Source of the DNA: Actinomycetes bacterium
Lineage (GTDB): Bacteria > Actinomycetota > Acidimicrobiia > Acidimicrobiales > Palsa-688
Direction of reading: 5' to 3'
DNA: 38,428 nt
NCBI GenBank assembly: GCA_021847945.1
Contig: JAJZNG010000180.1
Location: 1 to 38,428 of the forward strand
Shown: positions 17,473 through 25,527 of the stretch, piece after piece
How the letters are laid out: each line of letters begins with the position of its first letter
Numbering within the stretch: the stretch's first letter is position 1
The notes under the pieces: generated by a model
Told to the model about the DNA's origin: nothing
What the model saw: the letters and a program-made list of their open reading frames with translations, nothing else
The model's database searches: none
Position numbers and translations under genes: made by a program

Positions 17473-18251
17473 GCTGCTAGCGCCTCGTCCTTGGTCCCCG
17501 GAGGAAGGTGCGATTCCATGCGGGCTTTGATCATCCGCGGGCTGCTTCCCGCCTGGACGGCCAGCATGCCGTCGACGATCATCCGTTTGCGTAGCACCTC
17601 AACCTGTGACGCCCGCTTTAGTTTGTTAGAGATCGGAAGCCAGAACACGTTCGCGGCCATGACACCCCACAGTGTCGCCGTGAAGGCCGAGCCGATCGCT
17701 GCGCCGATGGTCGCAGGGTTGTTGAGGTTCTGCAGCACGTGGATGAGGCCCACGACGGTTCCGATGATCCCAAGAGTCGGTGAGAACCCGCCGAGGTCCT
17801 GGAAGAACTTGGCTCCCATCTTGTGGTGCTGCTCGGCTGCGGCGATCTCACCTTCGAGGATGTCCTGCATCTCGTCGGGGTCGGTGCCGTCCACTGCCAG
17901 CTGCACGCACTGACGCACAAAAGGGTCGGTTATGTCCTTGGACGCCGATTCGAGGGCTAGGAGGCCCTCCTTGCGGGCGATGGAGGCGAACTCGAAGATC
18001 CGCTCTATGTCCTCTGACGTGTCGGGGTCGGGCACCCCGAACGCTGACATCAGGATGCCTTTGATCTCCTTTATATCGCGTTTCATGAATCCCGCTGCTC
18101 CCACTGCGAGTGTCCCGCCGAACACCAGGACCAGAGGGGCCGGCTTGAACAGTACGGCCGGGTTCGAACCGTCCAGCATCATCGCGAGGAAGACGCAGGC
18201 GAGGGCCCCTCCAACTGCCATCGGGGTGAGTCTGTCCAGGGCGCCTTTCAT
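17469..18251 (-). CDS. motA: Flagellar stator protein MotA
   Basis: Membrane stator subunit that couples ion flow to rotor torque with MotB. 260 residues and four predicted membrane helices: about residues 12-28, 38-54, and two after GGFSPTLGIIGTVVGLIHVL. The second half carries the Pro-Thr-Leu-Gly-Ile-Ile-Gly signature. The cytoplasmic loop IARKEGLLALESASKDITDP has the conserved basic/acidic residues that face FliG. ATG start at 18251, overlapping the flbD stop. Confidence 0.96.
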   Translation of the reverse strand: MKGALDRLTPMAVGGALACVFLAMMLDGSNPAVLFKPAPLVLVFGGTLAVGAAGFMKRDIKEIKGILMSAFGVPDPDTSEDIERIFEFASIARKEGLLALESASKDITDPFVRQCVQLAVDGTDPDEMQDILEGEIAAAEQHHKMGAKFFQDLGGFSPTLGIIGTVVGLIHVLQNLNNPATIGAAIGSAFTATLWGVMAANVFWLPISNKLKRASQVEVLRKRMIVDGMLAVQAGSSPRMIKARMESHLPPGTKDEALAA

Positions 18252-18559
18252 CGGGGGTCGACCCCCGGTTGGATCGACTCGGCGGGGGCGGAAGCGTCGG
18301 CTTCGTCCGACGTCTGCGTGCCGCGGAGCAGGCGGAGCTTCTTTCCATCCACAGGATCGGGAGTACAGTTCGACAGGCGGAGGATTCTCGCTTTTACCTC
18401 CACAAGCTCGTCGATTATCTGGTCCAGGGTCTCCTGGACGAGGTAGCGTGTCCCGTTGACAAGGGTTATGACCGTGTCAGGGGTCTCCTCTACTTTTTCG
18501 ATCAGGTCGACGTTCACCGCTATGCGGTTCCCGGTTCCGAAGTGGGTCAGCACAATCAT
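18248..18559 (-). CDS. flbD: FlbD/SwrD-family flagellar protein
   Basis: Small protein found just upstream of motA in many gram-positive flagellar operons; in Bacillus the homologue SwrD raises stator torque. 103 residues, longer than the usual 60-80. The family core is MIVLTHFGTGNRIAVNVDLI then EKVEETPDTVITLVNGTRYL and VQETLDQIIDEL. The extra C-terminal ~40 residues are polar and probably disordered. It overlaps motA by four bases. About 120 bases with no gene separate it from the upstream membrane protein. Confidence 0.87.
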   Translation of the reverse strand: MIVLTHFGTGNRIAVNVDLIEKVEETPDTVITLVNGTRYLVQETLDQIIDELVEVKARILRLSNCTPDPVDGKKLRLLRGTQTSDEADASAPAESIQPGVDPR

Positions 18560-18679
18560 CCGAAGTCCTCCTACGAGGCGCTGCCGCAGGCGGAAGCGCT
18601 CCCCGATTCTCGGTGGACCTCAGAAACTGCTTGAGATACCCCATAGGGACGAAAGCCGCGTCGTGTGCAGAATCCCCCT

Positions 18680-18964
18680 TCAGGCGCGGTCTTCGGTAGG
18701 GGAGCTCCGCTGATCCCCGTGTTGGCCTGTTTGGCCGTCTTGTCCTGAGACCAGCCGGTTCAGCTCCGCTCGGGTGGCTTGCTGGGAGTAGGTGTGGAGC
18801 ACCCAGCTGATTATCGAGCCCAGGATCCAACAGCCGATCAGGGCTATCAAGAAGCGCTCCCCGGCGACTGATCCGCTGATGTCACCGTTTAGGATTCCCG
18901 GTACCATCGGCAAGCTGACGGCGACTGCTCCCGCTATGACAAGCTCGGGGTGGCGGACGCTCAT
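18680..18964 (-). CDS. Small two-helix membrane protein, unknown
   Basis: 94 residues and not recognised. Two hydrophobic helices at about 8-24 and 37-58 are followed by a polar tail rich in Gln, Gly and Asp. The start ATG overlaps the flhF stop by four bases, which strongly supports expression. It takes the place normally held by flhG (and often fliA) after flhF. It shows no MinD-type ATPase or sigma-factor motif, so it is not a replacement by homology. A role in flagellar placement or in holding FlhF at the membrane is speculation from position only. Confidence 0.7.
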   Translation of the reverse strand: MSVRHPELVIAGAVAVSLPMVPGILNGDISGSVAGERFLIALIGCWILGSIISWVLHTYSQQATRAELNRLVSGQDGQTGQHGDQRSSPTEDRA

Positions 18965-20748
18965 CTCAGCGCTGACTGGTTCCCGCTGCTCTCGGCGACT
19001 TTCGAGGCGACCTGCGACCAGTCGACCGGCCTGATACGGCTCACGGTCGCCGATGACGCCGTCGTAAGCAGACCCCTGGCGCTGGCCGCGGCGTCGGTGA
19101 GTTGAGTTGACGCCTCGTCCCGCTCAGCGCAGTCACGGACATCGTCTATGCGCACTACCCTGGCCCGGACGGGCTCACCGAAGGACCTCGACTCTTCACT
19201 TAGAAGGTCGACCAGGGCCGCTACCCACCTGGCCGGGGTCGATGGGTGTTCGCCCAGGCGCATCACGGGAATGCCGAGCCTGAGGATGCTCGCAGGTGAG
19301 GCGGTCGCTTCGATCCTGTCGACGACGATGGCGTCGACCCCGCCGATGGCCTCCACCCATCGGTCTACGTCGTCGCTTTTGTGCAGTGCGTCCACTACGC
19401 CGATCACCATCGTCGGGCGCAGCGCTGATATCAGGTGACGCGCCCAGACCGTCGAGTCGGAGCCGTTAGGCGAATCGACAGCCACCACTCCGACACGGCC
19501 GCGCCGAAGGCTGGGTCCGACCTCCGTGGCGTCGGCGGCATCGCGCATGTACAGTTCCTCGCGGACGGGGAGCTCCCCGCTTCGGGGACTTGCGACGCCG
19601 ACGGTCGACGGGTCCCAGCCCTCTTGAGCGACGAGTCGCGCGGCTTCGCTTAGCGCTCTCTGTCCCGCTCCGACGACCACGACAAGTGAGCCGGGCCGCT
19701 TCGGAATCCGAGGTGCAGCGGGTATGGTCTCGAACAGGGCCGACAGAGCCGCCATGGTGCTAGATCCCCCGGCGATCATCGCCTCGACCCTTGTCGCTGA
19801 TTCTGCTTCGAGGCCGAGCTTGGTCAGCTCTTGCCGCAGAGCCGACTGCCTGGTGATGGCCTCTGACTCGACGGGCCGGCCCGCTTGACCGAGGTACGAC
19901 ATGCCGTTCAGATCAACCAGGTCTTCAGTCGACAGGTCAGCCGGCAGGAACAGCTCGCTACCCAGAAGCTCAGGCTCGTCAGTGGCGATCCCGGCTGCGT
20001 AGGAGGACTCGTGATCCGACCCGGCTGCTGCTGCGGCGAGCCCCGACTCGTCTAGAGCGATCCCAGAGCGCTCGGGAGCTCCTGTCATGCGGGCCACGCC
20101 GCTCAATACCTTTTCGAAGGAGCTCTGATCGGCAGGACCGTGTAGGTCTGGGCTCTTCATCGAAGGCGCGACGCTGACGAGGTCGGTGTCCTCGGTTAGG
20201 TCGGCCATAGCGGCGAAGATGTCTGTGGGCGCAGAAGTCAGCCCGGCGGGCCGGCGCAAAGTGGTTCCGTTTGCGCCGGCGCCGCTCCGGGGCTCGCCGA
20301 CGTAGGAGCGCAGGTCGGTCGTCGGTGCCGGCTTGGCGCGGACTGCAGACACGCTCGGAGCAGTTGCGGCGCTTGCCGAGGTCGTGACCGCTGCCCGCGA
20401 AGGAGAGGCAGCTACGGGTGCTGTCCGCCCTGGGGCCCGACGGGAGCTCTGTTTCTTCGAGCCCTTCGAGCTGGCCACAGGGGCGGAAGCGAAATGCTTC
20501 CCAGACCTACGGCGCTTGGTAGAAGCCTTGGAGGACGCCGCCCTGCCCGCTAGGTCGTAGGGATCGCGTTCGAGCTCGTCGGGGGCGTCCACGACGAGGC
20601 GGTACTGCTCCCGCTGGAACAAGCCGAGCACTCCACCGGACCTGAACGTCTCAGCGCGTGATATCACTGGATCGTTACCGTAGGTGGTCCGGATCTCCTC
20701 GAGGAGCACCCGTACGTCAGGACCCTCAAACTGGCGCTGTAGCGACAT
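18961..20748 (-). CDS. flhF: FlhF-like protein with degenerate GTPase domain
   Basis: FlhF is an SRP-type GTPase that sets flagellar number and position. This ORF has 595 residues. The N-terminal ~55 match FlhF (LLEEIRTTYGNDPVISRAET, then GGVLGLFQREQYRLVVD). A long Ala/Ser/Arg-rich linker follows (about 60-290), then an NG-like region (about 300-520). The GTPase motifs are lost. The P-loop position reads VVVVGAGQRALSEAARLVA (356-374) with no GKT; DTAG is replaced by DSPN (425-428); and TKxD by VDRIE (476-480). The protein is probably a non-hydrolysing scaffold. AGGAG precedes the ATG at 20748, and its first 23 bases overlap flhA. Confidence 0.82.
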   Translation of the reverse strand: MSLQRQFEGPDVRVLLEEIRTTYGNDPVISRAETFRSGGVLGLFQREQYRLVVDAPDELERDPYDLAGRAASSKASTKRRRSGKHFASAPVASSKGSKKQSSRRAPGRTAPVAASPSRAAVTTSASAATAPSVSAVRAKPAPTTDLRSYVGEPRSGAGANGTTLRRPAGLTSAPTDIFAAMADLTEDTDLVSVAPSMKSPDLHGPADQSSFEKVLSGVARMTGAPERSGIALDESGLAAAAAGSDHESSYAAGIATDEPELLGSELFLPADLSTEDLVDLNGMSYLGQAGRPVESEAITRQSALRQELTKLGLEAESATRVEAMIAGGSSTMAALSALFETIPAAPRIPKRPGSLVVVVGAGQRALSEAARLVAQEGWDPSTVGVASPRSGELPVREELYMRDAADATEVGPSLRRGRVGVVAVDSPNGSDSTVWARHLISALRPTMVIGVVDALHKSDDVDRWVEAIGGVDAIVVDRIEATASPASILRLGIPVMRLGEHPSTPARWVAALVDLLSEESRSFGEPVRARVVRIDDVRDCAERDEASTQLTDAAASARGLLTTASSATVSRIRPVDWSQVASKVAESSGNQSALR

Positions 20749-22771
20749 TTACTACTCCTACTCTCTCGACTCGGACTTGCGGACCGAGCTCACTTACGGA
20801 CAACACCGTTACTCTTCTTGCTCCTACTGCCGTGAGCTGCTGCAGAGGTTGACGCAGGCGGCTGGCGCATACCAGCACTGCGTCCCGACCGGTCTCCTCG
20901 ATCTGGGTGGCGACGGACTGGATCTCCCTGACGAGCGCCTCGGCCAGGCGAGCATCGACCGCCAGGTAAGGACCCTGCTCACTGGTCTTGACCGCCTCGA
21001 GAAGCTGACGTTCGAGTATGGCGTCGAGGGTCATCGCCGCCACCGTGCCGTCCTTGGCGTGCTGGGCTGTTATGGCAGGGCCGAGCGCCTGGCGGGCAGC
21101 CTCGATCAGGCCCTCCGGATCGCGGTTGACCCGCGCTTTGACTGTGATCGCTTCGATGATGCGCACTAGGTCTCTGATCGCGACGCCCTCGTCGAGGAGA
21201 GCGCACAGGACGCGATGAACGTCTGTGAGGGTCAGCTGGGCTGTCGCCATCTCGTCGAGCACGGCAGGGTCTGTCGCCTTGAGACGGTCGAGGAGCTGGC
21301 GGACCTGCTGAGCTGAAAGCAGCCGCCCGGCGTAGCGGACGCACACCTCGCCGAGGTGGGTGGTGATCACCGAGGAGCGGTCGATCACCGTGGCACCGGC
21401 GACCAGCGCCTGCTGGCGTGCCTCGCTCGGAACCCACTTGGCGGCCAAGCCGAACACCGGCTCGGTGCACGGCTCCCCGGGAACGAGGTCAAGGCCTTCC
21501 CCGATCGCCAGGAAACGTCCGGGTGGGGCGGTACCTGAGGCCGTGTCGACACCGTTTATGCGAATCGAGTAGCTGTCGGGGTCCAAGGTTACGTTGTCCC
21601 TGGTCCGAACCGACGGGATGATCATGCCTCTCTCCAAGGCGAGCTTGCGGCGTAGGCCTTTGACTCTTTCAAGGAGATCCCCGCCGCGGGTCGTGTCGAC
21701 CAGGTCGATCAGGTTCGTGCCGATCTCAAGCTCGAGAGGCTCGACTTTCATTTCGGCGGAGAGAGCCTGAGGGCTGTCGGGGTCCAGGGCGGGCGTCGCA
21801 GCCAGCTCCTTTGCGTCGTCGGCCACCTTGGCGGCTGCGGCGGTGGCGCGCCTAGCCAGGACGAACAGGATGGCGGCGATGGCCAGGAAGGCGAAGTGCG
21901 GCAGTCCGGGGATTATCCCGAGGAAGGCCATCGCCCCCGAAGCGATCGTGATCGCTCGGTGCTGGCGGAGCACCTGCGAGATCACGTCCGAACCGAAGTT
22001 GTCCTCGTCGGTCGCCGCCCTGGTGACGATCAGGCCGGTGGAGATCGACAGCAGAAGCGCCGGTATTTGCGACACGAGGCCGTCACCGACGCTGAGCAGG
22101 CTGTAGCGGTGCACGGCGTCGGTGAGGGACATGTGCTTTTGCACAATCCCCACAGCCAGCCCGCCGATCAGGTTGATGGCGGTGATCACGATGGCGGCTA
22201 TGGCGTCGCCTCGGACGAACTTCGACGCACCGTCCATGGCCCCGTAGAAGTCGGCCTCGTCGGCTGTCTCGCGGCGCCTTCTACCCGCCTCGGCTTGGTC
22301 TATGACCCCCGAGTTGAGGTCGGCGTCGATCGCCATCTGCTTACCCGGCATGGCGTCCAAGGTGAAGCGGGCGGCGACCTCGGCGACCCGGCCGGCGCCG
22401 TTGGTCACGACCACGAACTGGATGACTATCAAGATCAAGAAGACGACCAGGCCGACTACGATCTGGCCTCCCACCACGAAGTTCCCGAACGACGAGATAA
22501 CCGCCCCTGCGTAGCCGTGTAGCAGCACCAGGCGCGTGGCGGACACGTTGAGAGCGAGACGAAAAAGCGTCGCCACCAAGAGGATGGACGGGAACACGGA
22601 GAAGTCCAGGGGCTTCTTGACGTGCATGGTCATCAGCAAGATGATCACCGCAGCGGAGATGTTGGCGCTGATCAGCACGTCGAGGACTACGCTCGGCATA
22701 GGCACGACCAGCATGACCACGATGGCGATGACTGCGGCGGGAACGCCTATCAGACCGGAGCGGCTACGCAA
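20726..22771 (-). CDS. flhA: Flagellar type III export apparatus protein FlhA
   Basis: Largest subunit of the export gate; its cytoplasmic nonamer receives chaperone-substrate complexes. 681 residues. About eight membrane helices occupy the first ~315. The FHIPEP-family signature RFTLDAMPGKQMAIDADLNS is intact and LFRLALNVSATRLVLLHG is clear. The cytoplasmic domain starts near 330. TTG start at 22771, with only a weak AGG at 22778-22780 as ribosome binding site. The frame stays open upstream for about 39 codons without a convincing better start. It is the first gene of the minus-strand operon, with an IS element 142 bases upstream. Confidence 0.95.
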   Translation of the reverse strand: MRSRSGLIGVPAAVIAIVVMLVVPMPSVVLDVLISANISAAVIILLMTMHVKKPLDFSVFPSILLVATLFRLALNVSATRLVLLHGYAGAVISSFGNFVVGGQIVVGLVVFLILIVIQFVVVTNGAGRVAEVAARFTLDAMPGKQMAIDADLNSGVIDQAEAGRRRRETADEADFYGAMDGASKFVRGDAIAAIVITAINLIGGLAVGIVQKHMSLTDAVHRYSLLSVGDGLVSQIPALLLSISTGLIVTRAATDEDNFGSDVISQVLRQHRAITIASGAMAFLGIIPGLPHFAFLAIAAILFVLARRATAAAAKVADDAKELAATPALDPDSPQALSAEMKVEPLELEIGTNLIDLVDTTRGGDLLERVKGLRRKLALERGMIIPSVRTRDNVTLDPDSYSIRINGVDTASGTAPPGRFLAIGEGLDLVPGEPCTEPVFGLAAKWVPSEARQQALVAGATVIDRSSVITTHLGEVCVRYAGRLLSAQQVRQLLDRLKATDPAVLDEMATAQLTLTDVHRVLCALLDEGVAIRDLVRIIEAITVKARVNRDPEGLIEAARQALGPAITAQHAKDGTVAAMTLDAILERQLLEAVKTSEQGPYLAVDARLAEALVREIQSVATQIEETGRDAVLVCASRLRQPLQQLTAVGARRVTVLSVSELGPQVRVERVGVVNVATAPV

Positions 22772-22912
22772 GGGGAACCTCGTATCGAGCGGGGAGGGGT
22801 CGGGACTGTCGTGGACCGTCCGTGGCCCTTCTGGCTCGCCGTCCTGGCGTTGCGCCAGTTTTTGTATCGGCGCCGACAGCGCCGGCCTTTAGGGGGTCAG
22901 CGTCACTGAGAG
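22772..22912. other. Spacer between flhA and the IS element
   Basis: 141 bases with no supported gene. No flhB remnant is visible in the three minus-strand frames. A CGGCGC/GCGCCG hairpin with a 5-base loop lies at 22868-22884. Any native flhA promoter has to be in this stretch, or transcription must enter from the IS or beyond it. Confidence 0.4.
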
Positions 22913-22942
22913 CTAGTGGTGCGTCGCGTTGGTAGCTGAAGC
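22913..22942 (+). repeat. IS630 left terminal inverted repeat
   Basis: Begins CTAGTGGTGCGTCGC and ends TAGCTGAAGC. It pairs with 24047-24076 with five mismatches, four of them clustered in positions 16-20. It also contains the last codons of the transposase frame. Confidence 0.88.
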
Positions 22943-24031
22943 ATCCAGGGCGGTTCGGGCTCGTCGGGCTTTGGCCAGGATGGCTTCGGCGGTCTTGGTC
23001 TACACAAAGGGGTGGGGGTCATCGTTCCAGTGCTCGGTCCAGGTCTCGATGGCCTCGATGAGCGAGTCCACGGAGCTGAACACTGCGCGCTGGAGGCGGC
23101 GCTTGGTCAGCAGCGAGAACCAGCCCTCTACCTGATTGATCCAGCTCGAACTGGTGGGCGTGAAATGAAGATGCCGCCGGGCTCGTTTGGGGTGGGCCAG
23201 CCATTCGGCCACCGGCGGCGCCTTATGGGTGGCCAGGTTGTCGAGCACGACGTGGATCTCCTGATCCTTGGGCAGGTGGAGATCGATCAGCTTGAAGAAG
23301 GCCAGCACGTCGGTGGCGGTGTGGCGCTTGCGGGTGTCGTAGAGGACCTCGCCGGTGGCCACGTTCATCGCCGCGAACAGATCGGTCGTGCCATGCCGTT
23401 TGTAGTCGTGAGTCATGGTGCCCGCCCGGCCCCTGATCATCGGCAGCGATGGCTGGGTCCGATCGAGCGCCTGTACCTGGGTTTTCTCGTCGAAACTGAA
23501 AGCAGCCGCCCCGGCCGGAGGGTCCAGATAGAGCCCGACCACATCAACCAGCTTCTTCTCGAAGTCCGGGTCGTTGGAGATCTAGAAGGTGTCGATCCGC
23601 CACGGCTTGAGCCCGTGCTTGCGCCAGATCCGGGCCACAGTGTCCTTGCCCAACCCATGACGGGCTGCCATCGTTCTGGTCGTCCAATGCGTCGAGCCGT
23701 CGTCGGGGCGGACATGCAACGTGTCATGAACGACCGCCGCCTCCACCTCTGAGGTGACCACCGATGGCTTCGCCCCGCGGCCTTTGGCGATCCGGCCCAC
23801 CCCTTCCACGCCCTCGCGCTCGAAGCGTCGCCGCCATGCTCGGATCGAGTTCGACGCCACCTTCACCTGCCGAGCCGTCTCATAGATCGACACCCCGTCA
23901 GCGGCCATCAGCAGCGCCTCGGCCTGAACCACCGTGCGATGCGGAAGCGACGGCGAGCGCGCCATGCGCTCCAAAACCTTCCGCTGCTCGGCAGAGACCA
24001 CCAACGGACGAGCTGTCAGCACCGACATCAT
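22913..24031 (-). pseudogene. IS630-family transposase, two in-frame TAG codons
   Basis: DDE transposase read from ATG at 24031. The N-terminal helix-turn-helix part ends GLKPWRIDTF. A TAG follows at 23582-23584 where relatives have Lys, and the same frame continues ISNDPDFEKKLVDVVGLYLD. The catalytic core includes FSFDEKTQVQALDRTQPSLP (first Asp), HVVLDNLATHK (second Asp) and FTPTSSSWINQVEGWFSLL (Glu). A second TAG at 23000-23002 replaces the Trp of PFVWTKTAEEIL, after which TKTAEAILAKARRARTALDA continues to a final TAG at 22913-22915 in the element's end. Without suppression only fragments are made, so the copy should be inactive. Confidence 0.9.
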
Positions 24032-24075
24032 GCTGCCAGCCTAGACGCTTCAGCTATTCAAGCGACGAACCACTA
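22914..24075. mobile_element. IS630-family insertion sequence, 1158 bp between flanking TA copies
   Basis: Terminal inverted repeats at 22913-22942 and 24047-24076 match at 25 of 30 positions. Each end is bounded by CTAG, consistent with IS630-family insertion at, and duplication of, TA (22914-22915 and 24074-24075). One damaged transposase gene fills nearly all of the interior. The element sits between the low-GC glycosylation genes and flhA, all read on the minus strand. The stop codon of the glycosyltransferase on its right falls inside the right CTAG, so the insertion fixed that gene's C-terminus. Confidence 0.88.
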
Positions 24076-24076
24076 G
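24047..24076 (-). repeat. IS630 right terminal inverted repeat
   Basis: On the minus strand it begins CTAGTGGTTCGTCGC and ends TAGCTGAAGC, matching the left repeat at 25 of 30 positions. It lies just upstream of the transposase start at 24031. Confidence 0.88.
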
Positions 24077-24996
24077 GAGACTAGGTCGAGTTCTTGGACC
24101 AGGTCCCTCATGAGCCGCCCTCTTGGGCTGTGCGGGTCATTCTCAGCCACGCCTTGACCTATTGCATCTTGGATGACAATCTCGGCGTTAGCTACAGCAC
24201 CTCTGAGTGCCGCTTCCCTTGTCTTCAGCTCAGCTAGAAACCCAAAGCTCGGTCCGTTACGTACCTGGTGAAGCCAATCCGTCACGCCGAGAATACGCAT
24301 CTCAAGGGACTGCGATTGCTGGGAGGCATGCATGCGTGTCTCGCTCAACACGTCACGAAGGAACCCAATCCTAGCTGACGAGGCGAGTTGTAACCAGGTT
24401 GCCATGTCGACATTGCATCCGTACTGACGGCCAGCCATGTGCCCGAATGGCTCACTTAGAGAACCACGGCGAAACAGGACGGTTGACGGCTCACCGATTA
24501 AGTTCATACAGCGGGCTAGACAGAGATCCCCGATCTCGACTCCATCAAGAATCGCATCGCAGGTCACCGCCATCTCAAGGCCGGGCAGAAGGCCGCCCCG
24601 GTCCCCCTTCTCGTCAATCCAGGCACGACACGACGTCACAAAATTAATGGAAGGGTCAGTCTCCATCAGGGCGGCCATTCTCTCTACCATCGGCGGAGAT
24701 AAACGATCATCATCCATGAGGAGATTCACATATTTGCCCCGCGCGTACCTGAGGCTTTGCGCAAAATTCTCGGCGGCACCTAGGGCCGGTACGTTTCGAT
24801 GATACACGAGTTTCACGTAGGGTCGGTGGGAACACCAGACTCTAACCAGATCCTCTGTTACTGTGTCCAAGCTGTCGTCTGATACGATAATCTCGACGTT
24901 CGTATACGTCTGATTTGCAGCCGATTCGAGTGCCTCCAGGAACATATCTGGGCGCATGTATGTGGGTATTATAATAGTGACTAAGGGGGATTTCAC
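24073..24996 (-). CDS. Family 2 glycosyltransferase
   Basis: 307-residue GT-A type transferase that would move a sugar from a nucleotide donor. It begins SPLVTIIIPTYMRPDMFLEA, with donor-site acidic residues at Asp40-Asp41 and a metal-binding run MDDD at 94-97. The C-terminal half is less conserved and sets acceptor choice. No membrane segment is seen. The stop codon TAG (24073-24075) lies in the IS junction, so the original C-terminus may have been longer. Grouping with an aminotransferase, an acetyltransferase and flagellin suggests flagellin glycosylation; lipopolysaccharide-like or wall glycan synthesis is the alternative. Confidence 0.82.
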   Translation of the reverse strand: MKSPLVTIIIPTYMRPDMFLEALESAANQTYTNVEIIVSDDSLDTVTEDLVRVWCSHRPYVKLVYHRNVPALGAAENFAQSLRYARGKYVNLLMDDDRLSPPMVERMAALMETDPSINFVTSCRAWIDEKGDRGGLLPGLEMAVTCDAILDGVEIGDLCLARCMNLIGEPSTVLFRRGSLSEPFGHMAGRQYGCNVDMATWLQLASSARIGFLRDVLSETRMHASQQSQSLEMRILGVTDWLHQVRNGPSFGFLAELKTREAALRGAVANAEIVIQDAIGQGVAENDPHSPRGRLMRDLVQELDLVS

Positions 24997-25002
24997 TTAA
25001 AA

Positions 25003-25527
25003 TCAGCCAGTTCTGGCAACATCAAGGAATACAGACATACGAAGTACATTTTGCCAGATACCCCGAGAAAAGATCTCGCTACGGAAGCGTCCTTCGGTCT
25101 CAAATCCTAGCTTTTTGTATAGAGATACCGCTGCATGGTTTGTCTCAAATACCTCCAGATATATCTTGGTAAGATGCAGTTGTTTGAAACCGAAAGCTAA
25201 GAGCTCCCGTGAGGCTGACTCAGCCACCCCTTTTCTTTTGAAGGTTGGATCCCCAATGAGGAGACGAGCGTACTCAGCTTTTTGGTTTCTATGGTCAATA
25301 TTGACAAGAGCAATTGTACCGACCGGTGTTCCATCGTCAAGAATTATTACAAACATCATGTCATTCTGGTCTCTGAGGTAGGCTTCATACCAAAGGCCCT
25401 GCGTACTAAGCGATACCGGGTCCGCTGAAAAGAAAGCTTCGATAGCTGCGGAAGACTGGCGCCATTTAGCGACCAACTCTAGGTCCTGTCGTTCCAAAGG
25501 CCGAATTGCCGCCAGCTTTTCAGGCAT
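25003..25527 (-). CDS. GNAT-family N-acetyltransferase (PseH/RimJ-like)
   Basis: 174 residues with a GNAT fold. The start IRPLERQDLELVAKWRQSS is typical of sugar-amine acetyltransferases. Acetyl-CoA binding lies around RLLIGDPTFKRKGVAESASR, and IYLEVFETNHAAVSLYKKLG is the usual motif B with GFETEGRFR after it. With the adjoining DegT aminotransferase it would acetylate an amino-sugar precursor, as PseH does in pseudaminic acid synthesis; the sugar itself is not determined. It is noticeably AT-rich: bases 25021-25080 are about 42% GC against about 65% in 22741-22800. It overlaps the aminotransferase by eight bases. Confidence 0.82.
   Translation of the reverse strand: MPEKLAAIRPLERQDLELVAKWRQSSAAIEAFFSADPVSLSTQGLWYEAYLRDQNDMMFVIILDDGTPVGTIALVNIDHRNQKAEYARLLIGDPTFKRKGVAESASRELLAFGFKQLHLTKIYLEVFETNHAAVSLYKKLGFETEGRFRSEIFSRGIWQNVLRMSVFLDVARTG

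Noticed and set aside
22772-22912. Remnant of flhB upstream of flhA
   Set aside because: The three minus-strand frames were read between the IS end and flhA and none resembles an FlhB C-terminus.
23012-23752. Plus-strand ORF of 246 residues inside the IS element
   Set aside because: It is antisense to the transposase catalytic core, which has recognisable IS630 motifs. It has no ribosome binding site or family signature.
13299-24031. Reassignment of TAG to an amino acid in this organism
   Set aside because: dnaB, the DUF3566 gene, csrA and fliC all end with TAG at natural C-termini, and the three internal TAG codons stand for three different residues (Ser, Lys, Trp).
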